Counted from the first letter of the stretch, positions 36,195 through 45,483 are shown. The stretch is DNA of 64,000 nt from Sphingomonas telluris (GCF_022568775.1 NZ_JAKZHW010000002.1:261501-325500), one strand, 5' to 3'. Notes: generated from the letters alone by a model not told the origin. Numbers and translations: made by a program.

Positions 36195-37457
36195 CTAAGT
36201 TGCCGTGCGGACAAGGCGCGCGACAAAGAAGCCGTCGAGACCGCCCTGCTCCTCGATCAGGCCGGGGAGGATTCGCACCCAGCCCTCGGGCGATGGCGTC
36301 ACGAAGTCAGGCAGCTCGCCGGGCTGTGGCGGGTCCGTCCGAAAGGCGGAATCGCGGGCGAGGAAGTCGCCGATTAGCTGTTCGCCTTCGTCCGGCTCTA
36401 GCGAGCAGACGGCGTAGACCAGGCTACCTCCTGGTTTCAGCCAGGAGGTAGCGCGCGTCAGCAGTTCCTTCTGCAAGTCCACGCTGTCGCGGATGATCTG
36501 CGGGCGCGCCCGGTAGAGCACCTCAGGGTGACGCCGAAACGTGCCCGTGGCGGAACATGGCGCGTCGAGAAGGATGGCATCGAACTGTCGGCTTGGCTTC
36601 CACTTGGTCGCCTCGGCGGCGACCAGCTTCGCATCCAGGTGCGTGCGATCGAGATTCTCCCGAAGCCGCTTCAGGCGCAATTCGGCTTGGTCGACCGCCG
36701 TGACCTCATGACCGGCGGCGGCAATCTGCATCGTCTTTCCGCCCGGCGCAGCGCAGAGATCGAGGACCTCGCCTGTTGCTTCCGGAATCAGACGTGCAGG
36801 CAGCGACGCCGCGAGATCCTGCACCCACCAGCGGCCCTCGCCGAATCCCAGCAAATCAGTGATCGCGCCGGCGTCCGTGAGCCGGACGTGCCGTTTGGCG
36901 AGCGAGACGCCGCCCGCTTCCTGAGCGAAGGCCTTCGCGTCGTCGTCGCTGGCAAAGCTCAGGTCGAGCGCGGGGCGCTTGGCGATCTGACGCCGCGCGG
37001 CCTCGACGGCTTGATCGCCCCACGCGGCCGACCAGCGCTGTTCAACGGCATCGGGCAGATGCGGAGCGTCCATCGTCGGCAGGCCGCGGCGCAGCAGCGT
37101 TCCCAGCACGCCGTGCACCAGCCGTCGCGGGCCGCCGTCCACCAGCGGAAGCGCCGTCGCCACGACCGCGTGCTCGGGAGTGCCGAGCCCGATCCGCTGC
37201 GCGAGGGCGATCCGCAGCACCAGTCGCGCCTTGCTGTCGTCCGGCAGCCGTTGACGCGTCGCGCTGTCGATAAGGGCGTCGATGTCGGGCAGGCGTCTCA
37301 GCGCCTCTCCCGCAATCGCGACCGCGAGGCCTTGATCCTCAGGCTTGAGGCCCTTCGAGCCCTGCGCCGCCGCGTCCAGCGTCCGCCCACGCCGAAGCAC
37401 GGCGTCGAGCATTTGCAGCGCCGCCTGGCGCGCAGGGAGTCCCTCAGTGCTTGGCAT
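36195..37457 (-). CDS. rsmB: 16S rRNA (cytosine967-C5)-methyltransferase RsmB-like
   Basis: 420 aa from the ATG at 37457; a TTG at 37469 is possible but unnecessary. An N-terminal NusB-like RNA-binding domain (about 1-135) is followed by a Rossmann methyltransferase with SAM motif VLDLCAAPGGKTMQIA. The two catalytic cysteines are in LLDAPCSATGT and VYAVCSLEPDEGE. It methylates C967 of 16S rRNA. First gene of the run leading to purH; divergent from the DUF1674 gene with 28 nt between starts. Confidence 0.93.
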   Translation of the reverse strand: MPSTEGLPARQAALQMLDAVLRRGRTLDAAAQGSKGLKPEDQGLAVAIAGEALRRLPDIDALIDSATRQRLPDDSKARLVLRIALAQRIGLGTPEHAVVATALPLVDGGPRRLVHGVLGTLLRRGLPTMDAPHLPDAVEQRWSAAWGDQAVEAARRQIAKRPALDLSFASDDDAKAFAQEAGGVSLAKRHVRLTDAGAITDLLGFGEGRWWVQDLAASLPARLIPEATGEVLDLCAAPGGKTMQIAAAGHEVTAVDQAELRLKRLRENLDRTHLDAKLVAAEATKWKPSRQFDAILLDAPCSATGTFRRHPEVLYRARPQIIRDSVDLQKELLTRATSWLKPGGSLVYAVCSLEPDEGEQLIGDFLARDSAFRTDPPQPGELPDFVTPSPEGWVRILPGLIEEQGGLDGFFVARLVRTAT

Positions 37458-37485
37458 GACCGGCCCCAATGCTCATCTTGCGGTC

Positions 37486-37653
37486 ATGAACAAGTCGAAG
37501 CGGCCCAAGGCTCCGCCCTATCTGTCGAAATCGCCGCCGGTGCCCAAACCGGAAGGGCAGAGTGACGCCACTCCGCCAGCCGGCGAAGAGCAGAGGCTCG
37601 ATCCCACTCGCTACGGCGATTGGGAAAAGAAGGGCATCGCGATCGATTTCTAG
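37486..37653 (+). CDS. DUF1674 protein, SdhAF4-like succinate dehydrogenase assembly factor
   Basis: 55 aa, starting at the ATG at 37486. A basic, proline-rich N-terminus is followed by the invariant end DPTRYGDWEKKGIAIDF, the DUF1674/SDHAF4 signature. The mitochondrial homologue helps flavinated SdhA join SdhB. Conserved in alphaproteobacteria beside rsmB. Ends on CTAG shared with gpsA. Confidence 0.88.
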   Translation: MNKSKRPKAPPYLSKSPPVPKPEGQSDATPPAGEEQRLDPTRYGDWEKKGIAIDF

Positions 37654-38627
37654 TGCGCCTCGGCCCGCGGCGGTCGCGACAGAAGCTCCTGGAGAACCTC
37701 GTCGACGTTGGCCTCTCCTGAAAGCAGCTTGGCGACGGAAGCCACAACAGGCATTTCGATCCCCATCTGCTCAGCCAGCCTCGCCAACACGGGCGCCGTA
37801 AACGCGCCTTCCGCGACGGTCTTGCGGTCGCTCATCAGTTCTGCCGCCGAGCGACCTTCTCCGATGCCTTTGCCGAGCGAGAAATTGCGCGAGCTCGTCG
37901 ACGAACAAGTCAGCACCAGGTCGCCCATGCCGGACAGACCCACGAGGGTCTCACGACGCGCGCCGTTGGCGAGACCGAACCGCGTCATTTCCGCGAAGCC
38001 GCGCGCGATCAGCGCTGCCCGCGCATTCTGTCCCAGACCTTTGCCGTCCACCACGCCGCAGGCGATGGCGAGGACGTTCTTCACCGCGCCGCCGATCTCC
38101 GCACCCGCAACATCGTCGCTCAAATAGATTCGGAATGTCGGACGGGCGATGCGATCCCGAAGGAACTCAGCAAGGCCTGGATCCTCAGCAGCGAGAGTGA
38201 CGGCGGTCGGCAGTCCGGCGGCAACTTCATGCGCGAATGTCGGCCCTGAGAGAACTGCGACCGGCGCGCCTGAACGCGCTTCTACGGCGACATGATGCAG
38301 AAGTGATCCGCTTCGCTCCTCGATACCCTTGGAGCACAGGACCAGCGGCACCTCGCTTCTTGGGGCCGCTTCGAGCACCGAGCGCATATGCTGAGCCGGA
38401 GTGACGACCAGCCAGGCGCTGCACTGGGCGAGATCGGCAAGGTCGCCGGTTGCGCGGACGGTCTCGTGGAGCTTCGAGCCCGGCAGGAAGACGGCATTCT
38501 CGTGCTGGCCGTTGATGGCTTCCACCACGTCCGGCTCCCGCGCCCAGAGGAGGACTTCACGCCCTTCGCTCGCGGCGACCTGCGCAAGCGCGGTCCCCCA
38601 AGCGCCACCACCGATAACGCCGATCAC
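37650..38627 (-). CDS. gpsA: Glycerol-3-phosphate dehydrogenase [NAD(P)+]
   Basis: 325 aa. Rossmann motif IGVIGGGAWGTALAQVA, VVTPAQHMRSV, LCSKGIE, SGPTFAHEVA, and the catalytic region GAVKNVLAIACGVVDGKGLGQNARAALIARG. It makes sn-glycerol 3-phosphate from DHAP for phospholipid synthesis. Start overlaps the tsaD stop by 4 nt. Confidence 0.97.
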   Translation of the reverse strand: MIGVIGGGAWGTALAQVAASEGREVLLWAREPDVVEAINGQHENAVFLPGSKLHETVRATGDLADLAQCSAWLVVTPAQHMRSVLEAAPRSEVPLVLCSKGIEERSGSLLHHVAVEARSGAPVAVLSGPTFAHEVAAGLPTAVTLAAEDPGLAEFLRDRIARPTFRIYLSDDVAGAEIGGAVKNVLAIACGVVDGKGLGQNARAALIARGFAEMTRFGLANGARRETLVGLSGMGDLVLTCSSTSSRNFSLGKGIGEGRSAAELMSDRKTVAEGAFTAPVLARLAEQMGIEMPVVASVAKLLSGEANVDEVLQELLSRPPRAEAH

Positions 38628-39655
38628 GCCTTCACTCCGGCGCCGCGCACCTTGTCGGCCGCGGGATCGAGCGGCCAGCGCGCGCGTGCCGGTGCATCGA
38701 GCGGATCAGTGAGGCCGCGCGTGAACCGTTCGGCACCCGCCCATGCAATCATCGCTGCATTGTCGGTGCATAGCCATGCGGGCGGCACGCTGAACTGACG
38801 TCCCTCACTCGCTGCGAGCTTCTGAAGCGCCTCGCGAATGGCGCGGTTGGCAGCGACGCCTCCCGCGACGACCAAGGCCGGCGCATCGCTGCGGCCAAGC
38901 GCCAGCCGGGTGCGATCGACGAGGCAATCGACGACGGCCTGCTGGAACGACGCTGCGATGTCCGCCGGGCGGTACGCGTTGCACTGCACCGCCCGCTGAA
39001 CTGCGCTCTTGAGGCCTGCGAACGAGAAGTGCGGCTCGCCGGAACCAACGAGCGGCCGAGGCAGCGGGACGGCCTTCGGATCGCCTTCAGCCGCGAGCCG
39101 TTCGATTGCCGGACCGCCGGGATAGGGCAGTCCGAGCAGTTTGGCGGCCTTGTCGAACGCCTCGCCGGCGGCATCGTCGATCGTCGTCGCGAGGCGGCGA
39201 TATTCGCCCACGCCCGCAACTTCGAGCAGCTGGCAATGCCCGCCGGACACCAGCAGCAGCAAATAGGGAAAGCCGAGATCGGGATCGACGAGCCGAGGGC
39301 TCAGCGCGTGGCCCTCGAGATGATTGACCGCGACAAGCGGCTTCCCGGTCCCGAGCGCCAGACCCTTCCCCGCGAGCAAGGCTACCATCACGCCGCCGAT
39401 CAGGCCGGGACCCGCGGTGGCGGCGATTGCGTTCACGTCGTCGATGCTCTTGCCAGCTTCGCCAAGCACTCGACGTATGAGATCGGGAAGGATCTCGACG
39501 TGGGCGCGCGCGGCGATCTCTGGTACGACGCCCCCGAACGGCCGATGGGCTTCGTTTTGGCCGACGATCGCCTGCGCTAGGATGCGCCGGTCGCTCGTGA
39601 CGAGCGCCGCTGCGGTATCGTCGCAGGAGGATTCGAGGCCGAGAATGAGAGCCAT
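38624..39655 (-). CDS. tsaD: tRNA N6-adenosine threonylcarbamoyltransferase
   Basis: 343 aa of the Kae1/TsaD/ASKHA fold. LGLESSCDDTAAALV at the N-terminus, metal-binding NHLEGHALSP near residue 111, LLLVSGGHCQL, YPGGPAIERLA, and VAGGVAANRAIRE. It transfers threonylcarbamoyl to A37 of ANN-decoding tRNAs with TsaB and TsaE, which are not here. Divergent from hemC, 70 nt apart, a common alphaproteobacterial arrangement. Confidence 0.97.
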   Translation of the reverse strand: MALILGLESSCDDTAAALVTSDRRILAQAIVGQNEAHRPFGGVVPEIAARAHVEILPDLIRRVLGEAGKSIDDVNAIAATAGPGLIGGVMVALLAGKGLALGTGKPLVAVNHLEGHALSPRLVDPDLGFPYLLLLVSGGHCQLLEVAGVGEYRRLATTIDDAAGEAFDKAAKLLGLPYPGGPAIERLAAEGDPKAVPLPRPLVGSGEPHFSFAGLKSAVQRAVQCNAYRPADIAASFQQAVVDCLVDRTRLALGRSDAPALVVAGGVAANRAIREALQKLAASEGRQFSVPPAWLCTDNAAMIAWAGAERFTRGLTDPLDAPARARWPLDPAADKVRGAGVKA

Positions 39656-39725
39656 CAGCCGCGCCTTTGCCGCACGAAGCCGCGCTCCGCTAGTGGCGGG
39701 CAGGGTTTAGGGCTAGCAGGGCGCC

Positions 39726-40646
39726 ATGGAACGGTCTCCGATTCTCGGTACGCGTGGTTCGCCTCTGGCCTTAGCCCAGGCCCATAAAGTGGCTTCAGCG
39801 CTGGAGGTCGGTAACCGCTGGCCGGCCGATTTCGTCCAGATCCAGACGGTCGAGACTTCCGGCGACCGCATCCAGGACCGACCGCTGGCAGAATTCGGCG
39901 GCAAGCAGCTGTGGACCAAGGAGCTCGACCGGGCGCTTATGGAGCATGAGGTCGATTTCTGCGTCCATTCGCTCAAAGACGTCGAGGCGATCCGGCCGCG
40001 CGACATCAACATTGCGGCCGTCCGCCCGCGCGGCGACATGCTTGAGCGCCTGATCGGTGCGGAATCCATCGATGCTCTGAAAGAAGGTGCCGTCGTGGGC
40101 ACGTCCTCGCCGCGCCGCAAGGCGCAGCTGCTGTCGCTTCGCCCCGACCTCAAGATCGTGCCGATCCGCGGCAACGTGCAGACGCGATTGGCCAAGCTGC
40201 AGTCGGGCGAGGTGGACGCGACCCTTCTCGCCGGCGCCGGCCTCCGCCGCTTGGGCATCAACAATGTCGGTACGCCAATCCCACTCGAGGTCATGCTTCC
40301 CGCGCCGACGCAGGCGGTGATCGCCATCGAGTGCCGCGCGGACGACGCGGTCACTCAGTCCTTCCTGACCATCGTCGACGACCGGACGACCCATACGCTG
40401 GTCAGCATCGAGCGCGCGTTCACTGCGGCGCTCGGCGGCAGCTGTCATTCCCCGGTCGCCGCTTATGCGGAAATCGTCGAGGGCAAGGTGCGCTTCCGCG
40501 CGCAGCTCCTGTCCGAGGATGGTCGCGATCAGGTCTTCGAGGACGTGACCTTCGAATGCGCCGACCTCGATACGCCCACGAAGCTCGCGCGAGCCATGCT
40601 CGACAGATCACCGGATTCTATCCGTTCCCTTTTCACGGCGGGATGA
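39726..40646 (+). CDS. hemC: Hydroxymethylbilane synthase (porphobilinogen deaminase)
   Basis: 306 aa. ILGTRGSPLALAQAHKV, SLKDVEAIRPRD (Lys/Asp active site), GTSSPRRKAQLL, RGNVQTRLAKL, AGAGLRRLG, and the dipyrromethane cofactor cysteine in GGSCHSP near residue 239. It polymerises four porphobilinogens to hydroxymethylbilane. hemD starts within its stop codon (ATGA). Confidence 0.97.
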   Translation: MERSPILGTRGSPLALAQAHKVASALEVGNRWPADFVQIQTVETSGDRIQDRPLAEFGGKQLWTKELDRALMEHEVDFCVHSLKDVEAIRPRDINIAAVRPRGDMLERLIGAESIDALKEGAVVGTSSPRRKAQLLSLRPDLKIVPIRGNVQTRLAKLQSGEVDATLLAGAGLRRLGINNVGTPIPLEVMLPAPTQAVIAIECRADDAVTQSFLTIVDDRTTHTLVSIERAFTAALGGSCHSPVAAYAEIVEGKVRFRAQLLSEDGRDQVFEDVTFECADLDTPTKLARAMLDRSPDSIRSLFTAG

Positions 40647-41305
40647 GGCGCCTCTTCGTTTTCCGCCCGCAACCGGCCGCGGGCCAGAGCGTGGAGCGGG
40701 CGAAGGCGATGGACCTCGACGCAATCGCAATTCCTCTGTTCGAGCTGGAACCCGTCGACTGGGCGGCGCCCGACCCGGACGATTACGACGCGATCCTCCT
40801 CACCAGCGCCAACGCCGTGAACATGGCCAGCAGCGAATTGGGAAAGCTCCGCGAGCTGCCGGTTCATGCCGTCGGGGAGGCGACGGCCGTCGCCGCTGAG
40901 GTGGCCGGGTTCGGTGTTGCAAGCAAAGGAACGGGCGGCGCTGACGACCTGCTTCGGTCGATCGATCCGACGCTCCGTTTGCTTCATCTGTGCGGTGAGG
41001 ATCGTCGCACGCCCCGCGATCCAGCCCAGGCAATCACTTTACTGACGGTGTACCGGGCTCGGGCCCTCTCCGCGCCCGCAGACCTGACGAAGCTAAAAGG
41101 TCAGGTCGCGGTCCTTCACTCCCCACGTGCCGCCCGGCGGCTCGCCGAACTCGTTCCTGAGGCGGATCGCAGGGATACGCTGATCGCTGCTATCAGTGCC
41201 GCCGCCGCGGATGCGGCCGGGTGCGGCTGGGCGGAGGTTCGAACCGCAGCCAAACCCAACGACGCGAGCCTTCTGGCCCTTGCCGCCCGGCTGTGCGAGA
41301 CTTGA
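40643..41305 (+). CDS. hemD: Uroporphyrinogen-III synthase
   Basis: 220 aa from the ATG at 40643. The sequence is divergent, as is usual for HemD, but position after hemC, size, and the two-lobe pattern fit: RRLFVFRPQPAAGQSVERAKAM, AILLTSANAVNMA, VHAVGEATAVAAEVAGF, HLCGEDRR, VAVLHSPRAARRLAELV. It closes and rearranges hydroxymethylbilane to uroporphyrinogen III. Confidence 0.92.
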   Translation: MRRLFVFRPQPAAGQSVERAKAMDLDAIAIPLFELEPVDWAAPDPDDYDAILLTSANAVNMASSELGKLRELPVHAVGEATAVAAEVAGFGVASKGTGGADDLLRSIDPTLRLLHLCGEDRRTPRDPAQAITLLTVYRARALSAPADLTKLKGQVAVLHSPRAARRLAELVPEADRRDTLIAAISAAAADAAGCGWAEVRTAAKPNDASLLALAARLCET

Positions 41306-41310
41306 GGCGA

Positions 41311-42114
41311 ATGGCGACGGCTTCGAACAGTGCAGGGCTAGGCTGGGGCGGGCGATTCCTGATCGCGATCGCCCTGATCATTGCTGGTGCCGCTGGGGCA
41401 GCGTGGGGCTTGGCGCATTACGATCAGGCCGCGCGGTTCCTCGGGGTCGCGCCGGCACCGGTGGTCACTCGTCCGGCCCAACAAGCCATCGCTCAGCCGG
41501 AAGCTCCCCTGCCGCCGGAGGCGATCGCGGAGGAAGATGCGCGCCTCGGCCAGCTAGAGCAGCGCCTTTCGCGCGTGGAGCGCTCGACGCAGCGGGTCGA
41601 AGGCTCCGCCGGCCGTGCCGACGCGCTGCTTGTCGCCTTCGCGGCCAGGCGGGCGGTGGATCGCGGCGTGGCGCTGGGATTCCTCGAACCGCTCCTGGTC
41701 GACCGTTTCGGCGATACGCATCAGCGCGCCGTCGCCACGATCATCACCGGCTCGCATTCGCCGGTGCAGCTGAACGATCTCATTTCGGAATATCGTAACC
41801 TCGGCCCTGAACTACGCTCTTCGAAGCTGGAACAGGGCTGGTGGACCCAGTTCCAGAACGAGCTTGGATCTCTGGTCCAGGTCCGCCGCGCCGATCGCCC
41901 GTCGACACAGCCGGACGCACGCTATCTGCGCGCTTTGTCGATGCTTGAGGACGGAGAGGTCGATGCGGCGCTGGCCGAGACGATGCGGCTCCCCGGCGCC
42001 CCGCATGCGCAGGCATGGATCGCCCGGGCGCGGCAATATGTCGGCGTCCACCGTGCACTCGACGAGATCGAATCCGCGGCCTTGCTTGGGAAAAGCGGCT
42101 CCACAGCCTCTTAA
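41311..42114 (+). CDS. Mitofilin/Mic60-like inner membrane protein
   Basis: 267 aa from the ATG at 41311, 5 nt after hemD. It has one N-terminal transmembrane helix (FLIAIALIIAGAAGAAWGLA), then a Pro/Ala-rich linker and a short coiled coil (EEDARLGQLEQRLSRVERSTQRVEGS). The C-terminal domain of about 130 aa has WWTQFQNELGSLVQVRRADR and LSMLEDGEVDAALAETMRLPGAP, the layout of the mitofilin signature domain. The position downstream of hemCD matches other alphaproteobacterial Mic60 genes. The coiled coil is much shorter than in most Mic60. Family assignment rests on pattern, not an alignment. Confidence 0.75.
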   Translation: MATASNSAGLGWGGRFLIAIALIIAGAAGAAWGLAHYDQAARFLGVAPAPVVTRPAQQAIAQPEAPLPPEAIAEEDARLGQLEQRLSRVERSTQRVEGSAGRADALLVAFAARRAVDRGVALGFLEPLLVDRFGDTHQRAVATIITGSHSPVQLNDLISEYRNLGPELRSSKLEQGWWTQFQNELGSLVQVRRADRPSTQPDARYLRALSMLEDGEVDAALAETMRLPGAPHAQAWIARARQYVGVHRALDEIESAALLGKSGSTAS

Positions 42115-42236
42115 AAGGGTTGGCAAACTCGGTTGAGGATGCGATTCTTAAAGTCGCGCCGGGTGGAACAGCCTGCGTTCAGCAAGAACCGCTAAGCTGC
42201 TGGCGCTATGGGATATTTCGTGGGGGAAGTGCCGTC

Positions 42237-43328
42237 ATGACGTCACGTTGGCCGCTCAGCATTGGCCTCGCCGTGCTTGCTCTCGGTCAAACCGGATCCA
42301 GCGCCATGGTTCAGACGGGCGCGCCGCAGCCGCGCATCGGTTCCGCGCCGCAGCGTGTGCAGCCGGTGCGTCCGCCGAAGGCTCCGCTTTATATCGCCGA
42401 TCGCGTGGATGACCTTGGCCGCGGCTTCAACGGCCGCGTTGGAATCGCCGTCCGTTCCGTGAATGAAGGCTGGTCGACGAGTTGGAACGGTAACGAACTC
42501 AACCCGCAGCAGAGCGTGAGCAAGCTTTGGGTCGCGATCACCGCGCTGGACGCCGTCGACAAGGGACGCGTCAGCCTGAACGACAGGGTCACCCTCACAC
42601 GCACCGACCTGACCCTGTTCCATCAGCCCATCGCCGCGAAGATCCTCGGCGGCGGCACGACAGTGAGCCTTGGCGACTTGATGTTTCAGGCGCTGACCAA
42701 GAGCGATAATACCTGCAACGACAAGCTGATGCGCTCGGTCGGCGGCCCGGAAGCCGTTCGCGCCATGATCCGCGCAAAGGACCTTGGGGCCATTCGCTTC
42801 TATGAGGGCGAGCGCTCGCTCCAGAGCCGCATCGCCGGCCTGACGTGGAGCCCGAGCTATTCGATCGGCAACGCCTTCTACCAAGCGCGCGACGCCTTGC
42901 CGATGTCGGTCCGCAAGGCCGCCTTCAACCGCTACGTCGAGGATCCGTACGACGGCGCCTCTGCCAACGCGATCGTCAACGCGCTTGCCCGGTTGAAGGC
43001 TGGGGAACTGCTGTCGCCGGCTTCGACTGCGCGGCTCCTGACTATCATGAGCCAGACCTCGACCGGCAAGAACCGGCTGAAGGGCGGGCTCAAGCCCGGC
43101 TGGTCGCTCAGCCACAAAACGGGCACCGGCCAGATCCTCGGCGCGACCCAGGCCGGTTATAACGACATCGGGATCCTCACCGCGCCCGACGGCCGCAGCT
43201 ATTCGGTTGCCGTGATGATCAAGAAGACGTCCGTACCGCTTCCGGTGCGCATGACGCTGATGAACAATGTGGTGCGCGCAGTGATCAACCAGCACGAGAT
43301 GCGCTACAGCCCGAGCACGACGCTATAG
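42237..43328 (+). CDS. Exported class A beta-lactamase-like serine hydrolase
   Basis: 363 aa from the ATG at 42237 (GGGGAAG 9 nt upstream). Signal peptide about 1-22. The fold motifs are in order: S-V-S-K near residue 93 (Ser-x-x-Lys), S-D-N near 156, E-R-S-L-Q near 191 in the omega-loop position (usual E-x-x-L-N), and K-T-G near 294. After the omega loop there is an insertion of about 50 aa (WSPSYSIGNAFYQARDALP). It is either a weak beta-lactamase or a peptidoglycan-related hydrolase. Resistance cannot be claimed from sequence. Confidence 0.88.
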   Translation: MTSRWPLSIGLAVLALGQTGSSAMVQTGAPQPRIGSAPQRVQPVRPPKAPLYIADRVDDLGRGFNGRVGIAVRSVNEGWSTSWNGNELNPQQSVSKLWVAITALDAVDKGRVSLNDRVTLTRTDLTLFHQPIAAKILGGGTTVSLGDLMFQALTKSDNTCNDKLMRSVGGPEAVRAMIRAKDLGAIRFYEGERSLQSRIAGLTWSPSYSIGNAFYQARDALPMSVRKAAFNRYVEDPYDGASANAIVNALARLKAGELLSPASTARLLTIMSQTSTGKNRLKGGLKPGWSLSHKTGTGQILGATQAGYNDIGILTAPDGRSYSVAVMIKKTSVPLPVRMTLMNNVVRAVINQHEMRYSPSTTL

Positions 43329-43329
43329 C

Positions 43330-43950
43330 GTGGACGGGCCCGCACAGAGGCTCGCCCGAACACCGGGTGTCCAGCGGGTCCCGAGCCGGGAACTCGAGCT
43401 GTTCGTTGTGCGCGATTTCCTCGACGAGGAGACATGTGTCGCTCTGATCGAGCGGATCGACGCCCAGCGCCGTCCGTCCACGATCGCCGACGACAGCGGG
43501 ATTGCCAATTTCCGCACCAGCGAAACCTGCGATCTGGATCCTAAGGACGATCTCGTCGCGAAGGTCGACCCGAAGTTTGCCGAACTGCTCGGTTTATCGC
43601 TCGAAAATAGCGAGCCGCTTCAGGGGCAGCGCTACGCCCCGGGCCAGGAGTTCAAGCCGCACACCGACACCTTCAATCCGGGCGGCTACGATTTCTTTCT
43701 GCACACGGCTGACCAAGGACAGCGCACCTGGACCGCAATGGTCTACCTCAACGAACCGGAGGATGGCGGTGCGACGCGGTTCAAGAAGATCGGCAAGACG
43801 ATCCAGCCCGAGCGCGGCAAGCTCTTGACCTGGAACAACCTACTTCCAGACGGCTATCCGAACCCCTCGACCATTCACCAAGGCATGAAGGTTCGGCGCG
43901 GGACGAAATACGTCCTGACGAAGTGGTTTCGCGAACAGCCGGTGGGCTGA
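43330..43950 (+). CDS. 2OG-Fe(II) dioxygenase, prolyl-4-hydroxylase type
   Basis: 206 aa, GTG start one base after the previous stop. Double-stranded beta-helix core with the iron ligands HTD in KPHTDTFNPGG near residue 111 and the distal His in STIHQGMKV. The 2-oxoglutarate-binding Lys is probably in GTKYVLTKWFRE. Family segments ELELFVVRDFLDEETC and GQRTWTAMVYLNEPEDGGAT are those of bacterial P4H-like enzymes. Cytoplasmic; target protein unknown. Confidence 0.93.
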   Translation: MDGPAQRLARTPGVQRVPSRELELFVVRDFLDEETCVALIERIDAQRRPSTIADDSGIANFRTSETCDLDPKDDLVAKVDPKFAELLGLSLENSEPLQGQRYAPGQEFKPHTDTFNPGGYDFFLHTADQGQRTWTAMVYLNEPEDGGATRFKKIGKTIQPERGKLLTWNNLLPDGYPNPSTIHQGMKVRRGTKYVLTKWFREQPVG

Positions 43951-43951
43951 G

Positions 43952-45391
43952 CTACTCGGTCCGGTTGTCTCCGCCGTGGCCCAGCGGCTTCACGTGCACC
44001 GTCTTGATGTTGACGAACTCGCGGATGCCGTAAGCCGAGCATTCCCGGCCGTATCCTGAATGCTTCACGCCGCCGAACGGGGCGCGCGGGTCGGAACGGA
44101 CATTCTCGTTCACGAAACTCATCCCCGCCTCCAACTCCTCAGCGGCAATGCGCCGGCCGCGATCGAGGTCCGACGTCAGAACGCCAGACCCGAGGCCGAA
44201 CTCGCTCGCGTTCGCGATGCGGATGGCATCCTTCTCGTCCTCCGCGGCGATGATCGCGGCGACCGGGCCGAAGACTTCCTCATCATGCGCGGGCTGGCCA
44301 GGCAGCACGTTGGTGAGGACGGTTGCCGGATACCAGGCGCCCGGCCGGTCTGGGATCTTGCCGCCGAGCAGCAGGCGCGCGCCGTTACGGATACTGCCGT
44401 CGACCTGCTTGTGGATGTCGTCGCGAGCGTGAACGCTCTGCATCGGGCCGAGCTTCGTGCCTTCCTTGCGCGGATCGCCCATCTCGAATGTGCGCATTGC
44501 GTCGACCAAGGCCTTCTCGAACGGCTCGAGAATAGAGCGGACGACGATGAAGCGCTTGCCGGCGATGCAGCTCTGCCCGCCGTTCACCATCCGCGCGGTC
44601 GCCGCCACCTTGGCCGCCGCCACGACCTCAGCGTCTTCCAGGATGACGTAGGCGTCGGAGCCGCCGAGCTCGAGCACACACTTCTTAAGGACCGAACCGG
44701 CGGCCGTGGCGACGCTTCGTCCCGCTCCGACGCTTCCCGTCAGCGTGACGGCCGCAATGTGATCCTCCTTGATCAGCGCCTCGACGTCGCCGCTGCCGAT
44801 CAGGAGCGTGCGGAACAGGTCATGCGGCACGCCTGCCTGGTGCAGCACCTCCTCGATCGCGAGCGCGCAGCCAGGCACGTTGCTCGCATGTTTCAGGAGC
44901 GCGCCATTGCCGGCCATCAGCGCAGGAGCGACGAACCGGAAGACCTGCCAGAAGGGAAAGTTCCACGGCATCACGGCGAGGACGACGCCGATCGGATTGA
45001 AGGTGACGAACGCCTCCTCGCCACCGAAGTCGACGGGCTCGTTGGCGAGATAGCCCTCAGCGTTGTCGGCAAACCAGTCGCAGTGAAAGGCGCACTTCTC
45101 GACCTCGGCTCGGCCGTCGTCGAACGTCTTGCCCATTTCGTCGGTCATCAGGCGAGCGAACTCGTCCTTGCGGGCGCGAAGAATCTCGGCGGCCTTGCGA
45201 ATCACGTTAGAACGCTCGCTGAAGGACGTCCGGCGCCACTGCAGGTAAGCCTCGTGTGCCGCCTTCGCCGCGGCATATGCATCGTCGATCGTATGCTTCT
45301 CGTAGGACCGGCCGGGTTCTCCGGTCGCGGGATTCACCGTCTGGAGCTTGTCCCGACTTTCCTGGCGAGTGAGTTCGGCCTGGTCCGACAT
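43952..45391 (-). CDS. NAD(P)-dependent aldehyde dehydrogenase (succinate-semialdehyde type)
   Basis: 479 aa from the ATG at 45391 (AAAGGA upstream). ALDH motifs: MPWNFPFWQ, cofactor FTGS-like TLTGSVGAGRSVA, catalytic Glu in LELGGSDAYV, catalytic Cys in NGGQSCIAGKR, and GGVKHSGYGRE near the end. The ELGGSD and QSCIAGKR versions are typical of the succinate-semialdehyde dehydrogenase branch. No GABA transaminase is adjacent. It ends one nt from the convergent dioxygenase stop. Confidence 0.92.
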   Translation of the reverse strand: MSDQAELTRQESRDKLQTVNPATGEPGRSYEKHTIDDAYAAAKAAHEAYLQWRRTSFSERSNVIRKAAEILRARKDEFARLMTDEMGKTFDDGRAEVEKCAFHCDWFADNAEGYLANEPVDFGGEEAFVTFNPIGVVLAVMPWNFPFWQVFRFVAPALMAGNGALLKHASNVPGCALAIEEVLHQAGVPHDLFRTLLIGSGDVEALIKEDHIAAVTLTGSVGAGRSVATAAGSVLKKCVLELGGSDAYVILEDAEVVAAAKVAATARMVNGGQSCIAGKRFIVVRSILEPFEKALVDAMRTFEMGDPRKEGTKLGPMQSVHARDDIHKQVDGSIRNGARLLLGGKIPDRPGAWYPATVLTNVLPGQPAHDEEVFGPVAAIIAAEDEKDAIRIANASEFGLGSGVLTSDLDRGRRIAAEELEAGMSFVNENVRSDPRAPFGGVKHSGYGRECSAYGIREFVNIKTVHVKPLGHGGDNRTE

Positions 45392-45483
45392 CGGCGTCCT
45401 TTCGAGCTGGGCCAAGGCACATAGGCGCGAATCATCCGCCGCACCAATGCGCGCCGGACAAGTCGCTTCTCGATTGAGACAGC

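Noticed and set aside
44060..45424. 454-codon plus-strand frame over the aldehyde dehydrogenase
   Set aside because: Antisense to a complete ALDH with catalytic residues; no independent support.
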